From Bacillus luti (GTDB lineage: Bacteria > Bacillota > Bacilli > Bacillales > Bacillaceae_G): 64,000 nucleotides of DNA. The stretch is taken from assembly GCF_001884105.1 (NCBI RefSeq), contig NZ_MACI01000069.1, positions 62,001-126,000 on the forward strand, read 5' to 3'. The translations under genes and the position numbers were made by a program. The first letter of the stretch is position 1. Each line of letters begins with the position of its first letter. Below, piece after piece: positions 1-7,207 of this stretch. The notes under the pieces were generated by a model, which saw only the letters and a program-made list of their open reading frames with translations, did not search any database and was not told the DNA's origin.

Positions 1-30
1 AAACTGTGGGATACGTCTCACAGTTTTTTA
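1..30 (+). terminator. Rho-independent terminator of upstream gene
   Basis: An 8-bp inverted repeat (AAACTGTG / CACAGTTT) is followed by a T run. It probably ends transcription of a gene lying left of the window. Confidence 0.8.
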
Positions 31-140
31 TTTCTTGGGGTGATATGTCATACGTCTAAAAGAGGAATTGATAATATGAACGAGAACTTATTAATTAACT
101 GAATCGTATATGTGAATAATAATAGAAAGAAGATGATAAA

Positions 141-926
141 ATGAGCAAAGAAGAGCTTGTAAAGAAACAGTTCGGTAGTAATGCAGAGAAGTATGTGAAA
201 AGTAAAATACATGCACAAGGACCGGATTTACAATATGTAGTTCAACAAGTTGAAACTCGCCATAATACTCGACTTCTTGATATTGCTACTGGTGGTGGAC
301 ATGTTGCAAATATATTAGCACCTATGTTTGCAGAAGTAGTTGCACTTGATTTAACAGAAACGATGTTGGAAAAAGCAAAAGATTTTATAAAGAAAAATGG
401 GCATGAAAATGTTTCTTTTGTAGCTGGAAACGCAGAAGATTTACCATTTGCAGATCAATCTTTTGATACAATTACATGCCGTATTGCAGCACACCATTTT
501 ACGAATCCGGTGCAATTTATTTTTGAGGTGAATCGTACGTTACAGGATAAAGGGCTATTTATATTAATAGATAATGTCTCACCAGAAAATAATGAATTTG
601 ATACTTTCTATAACTTTATAGAAAAGAAACGAGATCCGAGTCATGAACGAGCTTTAAAGAAAACAGAATGGATTAAGTTATTGGAAAAAAGCGGTTTGCA
701 AATGCAGTCATGTTTCACCTTTGATAAAAAGTTTGATTTCGACTGGTGGTGTGACATGATGGACGTACCAGTGCAAAAGCGTGAAAAGTTAACAGAGTGT
801 ATGATGAAAACACCAAATGAAATGAAAGAATACTTTAATATTCAATTTGAAAATCATAAAGTAGAGTCGTTCTATACTGAAATGGCAATGTTTATATGCA
901 AAAAAAGTACAACGTTACAAAGATAG
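141..926 (+). CDS. Class I SAM-dependent methyltransferase (UbiE/Methyltransf_11 type)
   Basis: A soluble 261-residue protein with a Rossmann methyltransferase core. The SAM-binding motif I reads LLDIATGGGHVA near residues 45-56, followed by an acidic motif II (VVALDLTETML) and the post-I segment NAEDLPFADQSFDTITCR typical of UbiE-like enzymes. The methyl acceptor cannot be told from sequence. The ribosome site before the ATG is weak (AGAAG). The gene stands alone, with no operon partner within 150 bp. Confidence 0.85.
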   Translation: MSKEELVKKQFGSNAEKYVKSKIHAQGPDLQYVVQQVETRHNTRLLDIATGGGHVANILAPMFAEVVALDLTETMLEKAKDFIKKNGHENVSFVAGNAEDLPFADQSFDTITCRIAAHHFTNPVQFIFEVNRTLQDKGLFILIDNVSPENNEFDTFYNFIEKKRDPSHERALKKTEWIKLLEKSGLQMQSCFTFDKKFDFDWWCDMMDVPVQKREKLTECMMKTPNEMKEYFNIQFENHKVESFYTEMAMFICKKSTTLQR

Positions 927-1084
927 AGTGAAATTTTAGTCGGTGGGAGAGTGTCCACTTCTTTCTTATTACTAGTCTTCACCAATCGAGCTGCCCCCGG
1001 CAAATAGCAGAATAAATATGTTGCAGTCTTTCCGAAGTACGATATACTTAGTACAGAGAAAATGAGAATTGAGGAATAGTAATA

Positions 1085-1273
1085 ATGATTCGTGTACGTA
1101 TTGAAGGAACTGAGGAAGAAATGCTTGAATTTATGGAGAAAATGCCGGACATTCCTGGTTTTGAAAAAACACATATGAGAGAACCGAGAAGAGGAAATAA
1201 TCCAAAATATGATTCCAGTAAAAATGTACTAGCATATTTATCTTATAAAAAGATAGAAGTCGCCAATAAATAG
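1085..1273 (+). CDS. Small conserved protein, DUF3970-like
   Basis: A 62-residue soluble protein opening with MIRVRIEGTEEEMLEFMEKM, a pattern I associate with the small DUF3970 family of the B. cereus group. A GAGG ribosome site lies about 10 bp before the ATG, and a terminator overlaps the stop codon, which supports a genuine single-gene unit. Function unknown. Confidence 0.65.
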   Translation: MIRVRIEGTEEEMLEFMEKMPDIPGFEKTHMREPRRGNNPKYDSSKNVLAYLSYKKIEVANK

Positions 1274-1285
1274 GCGGCTTTTTTT
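1259..1285 (+). terminator. Terminator overlapping the stop of the small DUF3970-like gene
   Basis: A GTCGCC/GGCGGC stem (one G-U pair) followed by seven T. Confidence 0.75.
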
Positions 1286-1351
1286 ATTTTGTGCGGTTTC
1301 ACCCCCTTGTCTTTTTCGCATAATAATGATAGTAGGTTACGCTGAAGAGGG

Positions 1352-2317
1352 GTGAAGACAGTTAATAAGAAAATAATTTTTTTCGGAGATTTTGGTATTG
1401 ATGATGCCGTAGCTTTAATTTATGCAAATAAAACATGTAAATTAGATATTTTAGGTATTGTTGCAGAGTATGAGAATGTATCGAGGGAAATTGTTACGGA
1501 AAATGTATATTTTTTAGAAAGATACTATGCGACAAAAGTGAAAATTATTGAAGGGGCTAGTAGGCCTATGACAGCTGAAGAACCTTTATTTTTCCCTGAA
1601 ATTCACGGTGATCACGGATTGGGACCAATTATTCCACCTGAAATGCGAAATTGTAAAAGGGAAAATTTTTGTGAGTTGATTACATTAATTGAGCCGTGTC
1701 CAGAAGAGATTATTATTGTTGCGACGGGACGGTTGACAACACTTGCAACGTTATTTTTATTGTATCCAAATGTAATGAATCGTATTTCTTCTTATTATAT
1801 AATGGGAGGCGCTTTTCTATTTCCTGGTAATGTTACACCAGTATCTGAAGCGAATTTTTACGGTGACCCAATTGCGGCGAATATTGTTATGAAGTATGCG
1901 CAGAATGCTACTATATATCCGTTAAATGTAACGCAAGCAGCACTTATTACACCTGAAATGGTCGATGTTATCGATAAACAAGGAACCGGACAGGCGAAAT
2001 TAATTAAGCCAATGATTGATTTTTACTATGATAACTTTTATAAAAAAGAGTATCCGGGTATTGGTGGGAGTCCGATTCACGATTTACTTCCGTTCATTTC
2101 ATTTATTAATGATGATATTTTTGAATATAAAAAATCAGCAGTTTGGATAAGTACGACAAATGATGTAACGAGAGGTCAAAGTGTTGCGGATTTTAGGAAA
2201 ATATTTGAGCCAACGACGTTTGATAATAGACCTGTACAAAAAATCGCGGTTGGTTTTAACTATCCAGCTTTTAAAGACGAGTTTATGAAGACGATATTGA
2301 AGCCAGATTGTCCTTAA
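1352..2317 (+). CDS. Nucleoside hydrolase (IunH family)
   Basis: A 321-residue enzyme of the inosine-uridine preferring nucleoside hydrolase fold, which cleaves the N-glycosidic bond of ribonucleosides for salvage. The calcium/ribose-binding Asp cluster of the family (normally DxDxxxDD) appears in diverged form as GDFGIDDAVA at the N-terminus. Later landmarks are HGDHGLG, IIVATGRLTTLA, IMGGAF and EANFYGDPIAANIV. The GTG at 1352 is the only sensible start, but it almost touches the AGAGGGG ribosome site, so the true start is slightly uncertain. Substrate is not predictable. Confidence 0.82.
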   Translation: MKTVNKKIIFFGDFGIDDAVALIYANKTCKLDILGIVAEYENVSREIVTENVYFLERYYATKVKIIEGASRPMTAEEPLFFPEIHGDHGLGPIIPPEMRNCKRENFCELITLIEPCPEEIIIVATGRLTTLATLFLLYPNVMNRISSYYIMGGAFLFPGNVTPVSEANFYGDPIAANIVMKYAQNATIYPLNVTQAALITPEMVDVIDKQGTGQAKLIKPMIDFYYDNFYKKEYPGIGGSPIHDLLPFISFINDDIFEYKKSAVWISTTNDVTRGQSVADFRKIFEPTTFDNRPVQKIAVGFNYPAFKDEFMKTILKPDCP

Positions 2318-2440
2318 GTTTTTTATATACAATCTGAATGATTTTTAAAGAGCGAATAACTTATGAGAAATGAAACATAACTAATGATAAGTAATTGTTT
2401 CTAATTATAATTTTTTTTTCTATATAAAGGAGGCTTTCAT

Positions 2441-2683
2441 ATGATTTGGTCATTAATTGTCGGTGGTATATTAGGATGGTTTGCAAGCTTAATCACTGGA
2501 AGGGATGTACCTGGTGGTGTAATTGGTAATATTATTGCTGGTATTGTCGGTTCTTGGCTCGGTACGGCGCTACTCGGTAAATTTGGTCCTGTTATAGGCG
2601 GATATGCAATTGTCCCGGCTTTAATAGGCGCAATTATTTTGATTTTCATCGTAAGTTTTATATTTCGATCAATGCGAAAATGA
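2441..2683 (+). CDS. GlsB/YeaQ/YmgE family small membrane protein (transglycosylase-associated)
   Basis: An 80-residue, glycine-rich protein with three hydrophobic segments. The family pattern is clear: MIWSLIVGGILGWFASLI, GGVIGNIIAGIVGSWLG and a hydrophobic C-terminal helix ending in basic RSMRK. Homologues in other bacteria are general stress-induced membrane proteins of unknown mechanism. A strong AAAGGAGG site precedes the ATG and a terminator follows directly. Confidence 0.88.
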   Translation: MIWSLIVGGILGWFASLITGRDVPGGVIGNIIAGIVGSWLGTALLGKFGPVIGGYAIVPALIGAIILIFIVSFIFRSMRK

Positions 2684-2687
2684 ATAC

Positions 2688-2720
2688 AAGGGACTGCTTG
2701 CGTTTGTAAGCAGTCCCTTT
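2688..2720 (+). terminator. Terminator after the GlsB-like gene
   Basis: A strong 12-bp stem (AAGGGACTGCTT / AAGCAGTCCCTT). Confidence 0.85.
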
Positions 2721-2775
2721 GAATTATGTTGTTTAATCTGTTATGCTACTGTTATACAATCAGGAGGTGTCAGCA

Positions 2776-3171
2776 TTGAAAACATTTACAGTAAATTTCC
2801 ATCAAGAAGATAATGCAAAAGCGACAACAGTACATAAACTAAGTGAAGAGGACTTCAATAAAGCAACAGAAAAAGGTACTCGTCATCTATTTGATTTAGA
2901 TACAAACGTTGGTTTCTTTGTATTCTTTGACGCAGAAGATGCAGAAGGAAATGATCAATACTTAATGTTACAATACGAAGGGGATCATGAAGAGCCTAGC
3001 GCTTGCTACGGATTTGATTTAAAACTATACTATCAATTTTTAGCGCTATACTTAAACGATCTTGAATTCCATGGCGAGACAGATGAGGAAGAGGAAGAGT
3101 ATGGTCCGATTCATCATTTAGCGCATTTACTTTATCATATTGTGGAAGATGGTAAATCAATCGAAGTGTAA
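2776..3171 (+). CDS. Conserved acidic cytosolic protein of unknown function
   Basis: A 131-residue, acidic soluble protein. I prefer the TTG at 2776 because a textbook AGGAGGTG site ends 6 bp before it, whereas the longer reading frame from 2743 has no ribosome site and would begin inside the promoter. No catalytic motif is visible. The C-terminal half has an acidic patch (ETDEEEEEYG) followed by a histidine-rich helix (IHHLAHLLYHIV). Its function is not recognised. A terminator follows. Confidence 0.8.
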   Translation: MKTFTVNFHQEDNAKATTVHKLSEEDFNKATEKGTRHLFDLDTNVGFFVFFDAEDAEGNDQYLMLQYEGDHEEPSACYGFDLKLYYQFLALYLNDLEFHGETDEEEEEYGPIHHLAHLLYHIVEDGKSIEV

Positions 3172-3183
3172 TATATATATTTG

Positions 3184-3212
3184 AAGCTGTCCTTAATTAG
3201 GACAGCTTTTTA
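3184..3212 (+). terminator. Terminator after the cytosolic protein gene
   Basis: Stem AAGCTGTCC / GGACAGCTT with a T run. Confidence 0.8.
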
Positions 3213-3344
3213 ATTATATGATATAGGTTATATAGACCACAGGTTAAATAAGTGGAGTTTACGTTAGGTTTCTTATTTCTTCCATGTTTCAATGGCGATA
3301 CATCTGTTATAATGAGCGTAAATAAATTTCTGGAGGCTAATTCA

Positions 3345-3491
3345 ATGCTTGTAGATGTAAAACACTTTATTAAAGCAGCAGGTTTAACATGTATAACGGC
3401 ACTGTGTGGAGATAGTACATTCGCTCATAATTTTGAAACTGTAAAAAGTACAATTACTACATATGTAAAGAAATTAACACTTATCTCTTAG
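3345..3491 (+). CDS. Small hypothetical protein (48 aa)
   Basis: The reading frame is open from 3252, but a GGAGG ribosome site ends 8 bp before the ATG at 3345, giving a 48-residue product (MLVDVKHFIKAAGL...). It has no recognisable domain. Its TAG stop shares a base with the 9-bp direct repeat flanking the 1.5 kb cassette, so the cassette inserted just behind this gene without cutting it. Confidence 0.5.
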   Translation: MLVDVKHFIKAAGLTCITALCGDSTFAHNFETVKSTITTYVKKLTLIS

Positions 3492-3499
3492 TTTTACTT
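3491..3499. repeat. Left direct repeat (probable target-site duplication)
   Basis: GTTTTACTT here is repeated exactly at 5021-5029, just outside the outer ends of the inverted repeats. Confidence 0.75.
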
Positions 3500-3548
3500 T
3501 AACGGGTTCAGTTACGGGAGAGAAAATATAAAATAACACACAAATTAG

Positions 3549-3583
3549 GGATGTAAATCACATATGATTTAGCATCCTTTTTT
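3549..3583 (+). terminator. Hairpin with T run inside the cassette's left end
   Basis: An imperfect palindrome (GGATG..AAATCACATATGATTT..CATCC) followed by TTTTTT. It may shield the cassette from read-through from the upstream gene. Confidence 0.55.
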
Positions 3584-3595
3584 ATTGTTATTACA

Positions 3596-3817
3596 GTGTT
3601 TAAGCACTTTTATCATTGCCAAATTGGTTTTTATATCTATTCTAATTTCAATCCAAAATACGCACAAATGGCTCTAACGATACTTCGAACCCATTATTAC
3701 TTTTTTATGCCATTTACTACAAAGGAAGGGAAAAAGAAAACAGTAAAAACACAAGCACAAAGATTGGGGATTACTGACAAAGTGTTTGATTTAAAAGATA
3801 TAATTTACTTTAGATAG
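3596..3817 (+). pseudogene. Transposase C-terminal remnant (inferred)
   Basis: A 73-residue open frame with no convincing ribosome site. Its second half (ILRTHYYFF..., then TQAQRLGITDKVFDLKDIIYF) resembles the C-terminal end of DDE transposases and integrases, where an RxHxxF segment is followed by a TPAQxLGI motif. I infer that it is what remains of the enzyme that once mobilised the surrounding cassette. A terminator hairpin begins at its stop codon, as expected for the true 3-prime end of a gene. No DDE catalytic residues are present. Confidence 0.5.
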
Positions 3818-3850
3818 TTCACTCAAATAATGGTGGACTATATTTTTTTT
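3815..3850 (+). terminator. Terminator after the transposase remnant
   Basis: TAGTTCAC / GTGGACTA stem (one wobble) followed by a run of eight T. Confidence 0.7.
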
Positions 3851-4045
3851 GAAAGGGAAATGGAAAATTTATGATAAAATAATTATAGAGATTGTGAAAA
3901 AATGTTCTTAAATTAACGGTCAGGTTACTTTAAGAAGGATTTTTCAAAGGAAATGGTGAACATCATATTTTGAAGGGGTGATTGCAGTGGAGTAAGTGAT
4001 TTTTTTAATCTTGGTTAAATACTTTGAAGGAAGGGATTTATATCT

Positions 4046-4894
4046 ATGAATACAAAACTAATAATAGTAGAAGGTTTACCTGGGTTTGGAAAATCAACCA
4101 CTGCAAAGCTAATAAATGAAATTCTAAGCCAAAATAAAATTGAAGTTGAACTATTTTTAGAGGGAAATTTGAAGCATCCAGCCGACTATGATGGTGTATC
4201 TTGTTTTAATAAATTTGAATTCGATAGATTATTATCTAACAGTGGAAATTTTAAAGAGGTGCTTCTTAAAAGAGTTCTAAAAAAAGGAAGCAATTATTTA
4301 TTACCATACAGAAAGATAAAAAATGAGTTTGGTGACCAGTTTTCGGACGAATTATTTAACGCTATTTTTAAAAACGATATATATGAATTATCATTTGATA
4401 AAAATGTTGAATTAATTGCTGACAAATGGAATGACTTTGCTGAAATTGCTCTAGAAGACAATAAGGTTTATATCTTTGAATGTTGTTTCATACAAAATCC
4501 ATTAACTATTGGGATGATTAAATATGGTGAACAAAAAGAAAAAATAATAAATTATGTAATGAAAGTTGCAAAAATTATAGAGAATTTAAATCCAATTTTA
4601 TTGTATGTAGAACAAGATAATCTTGAATTTTCATTTAGGAAGGCATTAAAAGAAAGAACTCCAGAATGGTCCACAGGAATTGTCGACTATTACACTAACC
4701 AAGGCTATGGGAAAGAACATAACCATTCAGGTGTAGAAGGAGCGATAAACGTTCTTGAAGCTAGAAGGAATTTAGAGTTAGAAATATTCGATATGTTAAA
4801 AATGAAAAAAGAAAAAATCAATAATACAAAATATGAAATTGACTCATATAGGTCAATGTTAAAAGATAAGTTAACAACACAAATGGTGAAATAG
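4046..4894 (+). CDS. P-loop NTPase / kinase-like cargo protein
   Basis: A 282-residue soluble protein with a clear N-terminal Walker A motif (EGLPGFGKSTTAK, residues 9-21) in the position seen in nucleoside and nucleotide kinases. A hydrophobic strand ending in YIFECCFIQNP near residue 150 may hold the Walker B/DxD equivalent. The C-terminus is a charged, probably helical region. A GGAAGGG site precedes the ATG. The gene is alone inside the TIR-flanked cassette and is A-rich relative to neighbours. A phosphotransferase role (antibiotic, nucleoside or toxin-like) is possible, but nothing in the sequence fixes the substrate. Confidence 0.7.
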   Translation: MNTKLIIVEGLPGFGKSTTAKLINEILSQNKIEVELFLEGNLKHPADYDGVSCFNKFEFDRLLSNSGNFKEVLLKRVLKKGSNYLLPYRKIKNEFGDQFSDELFNAIFKNDIYELSFDKNVELIADKWNDFAEIALEDNKVYIFECCFIQNPLTIGMIKYGEQKEKIINYVMKVAKIIENLNPILLYVEQDNLEFSFRKALKERTPEWSTGIVDYYTNQGYGKEHNHSGVEGAINVLEARRNLELEIFDMLKMKKEKINNTKYEIDSYRSMLKDKLTTQMVK

Positions 4895-5020
4895 CTTTTT
4901 ACACTAACTGGTGCTTTAGTTTGCTATTTATAATGTGAAACGGGGTGCGAAATGCATACAAATTATTGTGTTATTTCTAATGGTTATTAGCATTTTTCTC
5001 TCCCTAAACTGAACCCGTTA

Positions 5021-5029
5021 GTTTTACTT
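5021..5029. repeat. Right direct repeat (probable target-site duplication)
   Basis: Exact copy of GTTTTACTT at 3491-3499, flanking the right end of the cassette. Confidence 0.75.
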
Positions 5030-5235
5030 CAAGTTCTTTTTTATTTGATATAAAGTCTGTTATTTTTTGTATTTACATATACCTTTTGTGACACACTCTA
5101 TTTCATGCGATAGAAGAAGGATATAGAAGGTAAAAAGAGAAGGGGTATATAAGGAAAGTATAAACAACAAAATCTCGATTTAATTCAAGCTAAAAATGAT
5201 GTTATAGAATGTTTATGAATAGGAGGTAGAAAAGT

Positions 5236-5889
5236 ATGAAAGTATATTTGAGAGTACTGAAATTTTTTCTAACTTTAACATGTGTAATAACATTGATTGC
5301 TTGTACGAATACGGAGGAAAAGAAACAAAAAAATTCAACATCTGAAAATGATACTTCTGAAATGGGTAACAAGAATGAGGATGCTGAGCTGAAAAATCAA
5401 GATTCAACAAAACCTTCAGCCGATTCTAATTCGAAAAATACAGCACTTAACCAAAAATCAATTAACCATGTTAAAGAGTTGTTTGAACAAGCGAAAGAAG
5501 GTAAAGCGCCTAATATACCGTATGCAGCACATACAGGTGACATCGAGGAAATCGAAAAAGCGTGGGGAAAAGCAGATAAAACAGAGCAAGCAGGTAACGG
5601 AATGTACGCAACTTTTACAAATAAAAATGTTGTATTTGGGTTTAACAAAGGATCACAAGTTTTTGATGTACGTTCTTATCATGCTGAACTTAAGTTAATT
5701 ACGTTACAAGAAATTGAAAAAGCTTTAGGAAAACCAGCATCGGTTAAAGTAAATGGTAATGATAAAATATACGTTTATAAAGTAAATGACCAATTTGAAT
5801 TAAAGTTCGTTATTCCAAATTCAACTGGTAAAGTAAATCATATTTCGGTTTTCTCACCGGAGGATAGTATTAATAAAATGGCAGGTTAA
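5236..5889 (+). CDS. YjgB-like (DUF4309) lipoprotein
   Basis: A 217-residue secreted lipoprotein. The signal peptide ends in a lipobox (LIACT, Cys at residue 23). A low-complexity Asn/Ser/Lys/Glu linker spans about residues 25-75. The globular C-terminal domain contains GDIEEIEKAWGKADK and FGFNKGSQVFDVRSY, which match the DUF4309/YjgB family pattern as I know it. It should sit on the outer face of the membrane; its role is unknown. The ATG has a strong AGGAGG site, and a bidirectional terminator is shared with the convergent MFS gene. Confidence 0.8.
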   Translation: MKVYLRVLKFFLTLTCVITLIACTNTEEKKQKNSTSENDTSEMGNKNEDAELKNQDSTKPSADSNSKNTALNQKSINHVKELFEQAKEGKAPNIPYAAHTGDIEEIEKAWGKADKTEQAGNGMYATFTNKNVVFGFNKGSQVFDVRSYHAELKLITLQEIEKALGKPASVKVNGNDKIYVYKVNDQFELKFVIPNSTGKVNHISVFSPEDSINKMAG

Positions 5890-5920
5890 AAGAGCTGTTC
5901 CTATAGGGACAGCTCTTTTA
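5888..5920. terminator. Bidirectional terminator between convergent genes
   Basis: AAAAGAGCTGT..CC / GG..ACAGCTCTTTT stem; it overlaps the last codons of the minus-strand MFS gene. Confidence 0.85.
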
Positions 5921-7106
5921 CTTTTGTACGTTCTAATGACTGAACGAAAACGGCTTGAATGATTCCGCCAATTATTAAGAAGAAGGCACAAATATAAAAT
6001 AAAGTACTACCACTAAATGTGCTTACTAATAATGCTCCTACAAACGGTCCGCAAGTTCTTGAAATATCCCAGTGTATACCGTAAATCGAAAAGTACAATC
6101 CGCGTCTATGACTTGGAGCGATTTGTGAAACGAATCGAAGTAAATGATTTAAAGCAATGCTTTGCCCAATTACTAAAAAGAGTAATGTAAAGAATAATGA
6201 CCATATTGTTGTAGAATAACCGTATCCAATCGCAGCTAACGTATAGCAAGTATAGGAAATGATAATGATTTTTGACATTGAAAATCGTTCGGACCATTTT
6301 ACAAGAAATATTTGGAGAATGACTTCCATAACAGCTTTACAAGTCGAGATAAATACGAGTACGTATAGAAAATTTGGAAATACACTTTCGGCATATATTC
6401 GATAATTCGATTCGGTTTGAGCGTAGAAAAAACTAATAGGAAGTGTCGAAACCATAAGACCAAATACAGCATAATGTTTTGAAATAAATTGTTTCGGTGA
6501 ATATATGTCTTTCGCTGTTTCGGCATTTTTCATAAGTGGAGCTGTTTCAGGAAGCTGCGTCCAAATGAGTACGGCATATAGCGTAAGTGCTACACCTTGC
6601 AGCATAAATAAATATTCAGGGTGGCTATTATAGAAAAAGGCGCCGAGTAATGGACCAATTACAGACCCAATCGCTCCCATCGTTTGCAAAACAGCAAATA
6701 TTTCAGCCTGTTGTTCTTTCTTTGTTAAGTCAGCGATTTGAGCCCGCTGTGCGGGAATATATAAGGAGCGTCCAATACCATTTAAAATATACAGTAAAGC
6801 GAAAAACGCGACTGATTCAGCGAAAACGAATCCACTTACGGCAAAAGCTTGTAAAAGTAATCCGATTAACATGATTTTCTTTCGGCCGTATTTATCTGTT
6901 ACACCCCCAGCAATTAATGTAAACACAATATCAGATAGTGGCTGTAATCCAAAAAGAAGCATCGTTACGATGATATTTCCATTTAACGCTTTATTAACGT
7001 GAACAATAAAAATAATGGCTAACATCGCTTCTGTCGTTCGGACTAATAATTCACCAAAAAAACGAATGAGAATGGGCTTGTTATAACGATTTATCAGTTG
7101 ATTCAT
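5901..7106 (-). CDS. MFS transporter (12 TM)
   Basis: A major facilitator superfamily permease of 401 residues from the ATG at 7106, which has a GAGGAGG site; a longer frame upstream lacks one. The inter-helix 2-3 signature of the family is present as GGVTDKYGRKKIM near residues 65-77. About twelve hydrophobic helices can be counted. It is divergently transcribed from the SgrR-type regulator at 7208, with about 100 bp between the starts, suggesting that regulator controls it. Substrate unknown; sugars or sugar phosphates are a context-based guess. Confidence 0.85.
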   Translation of the reverse strand: MNQLINRYNKPILIRFFGELLVRTTEAMLAIIFIVHVNKALNGNIIVTMLLFGLQPLSDIVFTLIAGGVTDKYGRKKIMLIGLLLQAFAVSGFVFAESVAFFALLYILNGIGRSLYIPAQRAQIADLTKKEQQAEIFAVLQTMGAIGSVIGPLLGAFFYNSHPEYLFMLQGVALTLYAVLIWTQLPETAPLMKNAETAKDIYSPKQFISKHYAVFGLMVSTLPISFFYAQTESNYRIYAESVFPNFLYVLVFISTCKAVMEVILQIFLVKWSERFSMSKIIIISYTCYTLAAIGYGYSTTIWSLFFTLLFLVIGQSIALNHLLRFVSQIAPSHRRGLYFSIYGIHWDISRTCGPFVGALLVSTFSGSTLFYICAFFLIIGGIIQAVFVQSLERTKVKELSL

Positions 7107-7207
7107 TTCTATGTCCTCCTCTCTATATTGAAATGATAAGATGGAAGCGAGAAATGAAAAAGGGTAGAATGAAAGTGGGAGATTTTTCATCTTTTAGGGG
7201 GCGCTTT

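Larger units (their letters stand above)
3500..5020. mobile_element. 1.5 kb TIR-flanked mobile cassette carrying a P-loop NTPase gene
   Basis: The left end (3500-3526) and the reverse complement of the right end (4994-5020) match at 25 of 27 positions, starting TAACGGGTTCAGTT and continuing GGGAGAGAAAA after a 2-base mismatch. The segment is bounded by an identical 9-bp direct repeat, the signature of transposition. Inside are only a transposase-like C-terminal remnant (3596-3817) and the P-loop NTPase gene (4046-4894), with no complete transposase. It is therefore best read as a non-autonomous element, or an internally rearranged IS, that carries a passenger gene. I cannot assign the IS family: the ends do not match the IS231 ends that I remember for MIC cassettes. 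Confidence 0.8.

Noticed and set aside
3252-3344. N-terminal extension of the 48-residue protein
   Set aside because: The GTG at 3252 has no ribosome site, whereas the internal ATG at 3345 has GGAGG at good spacing.
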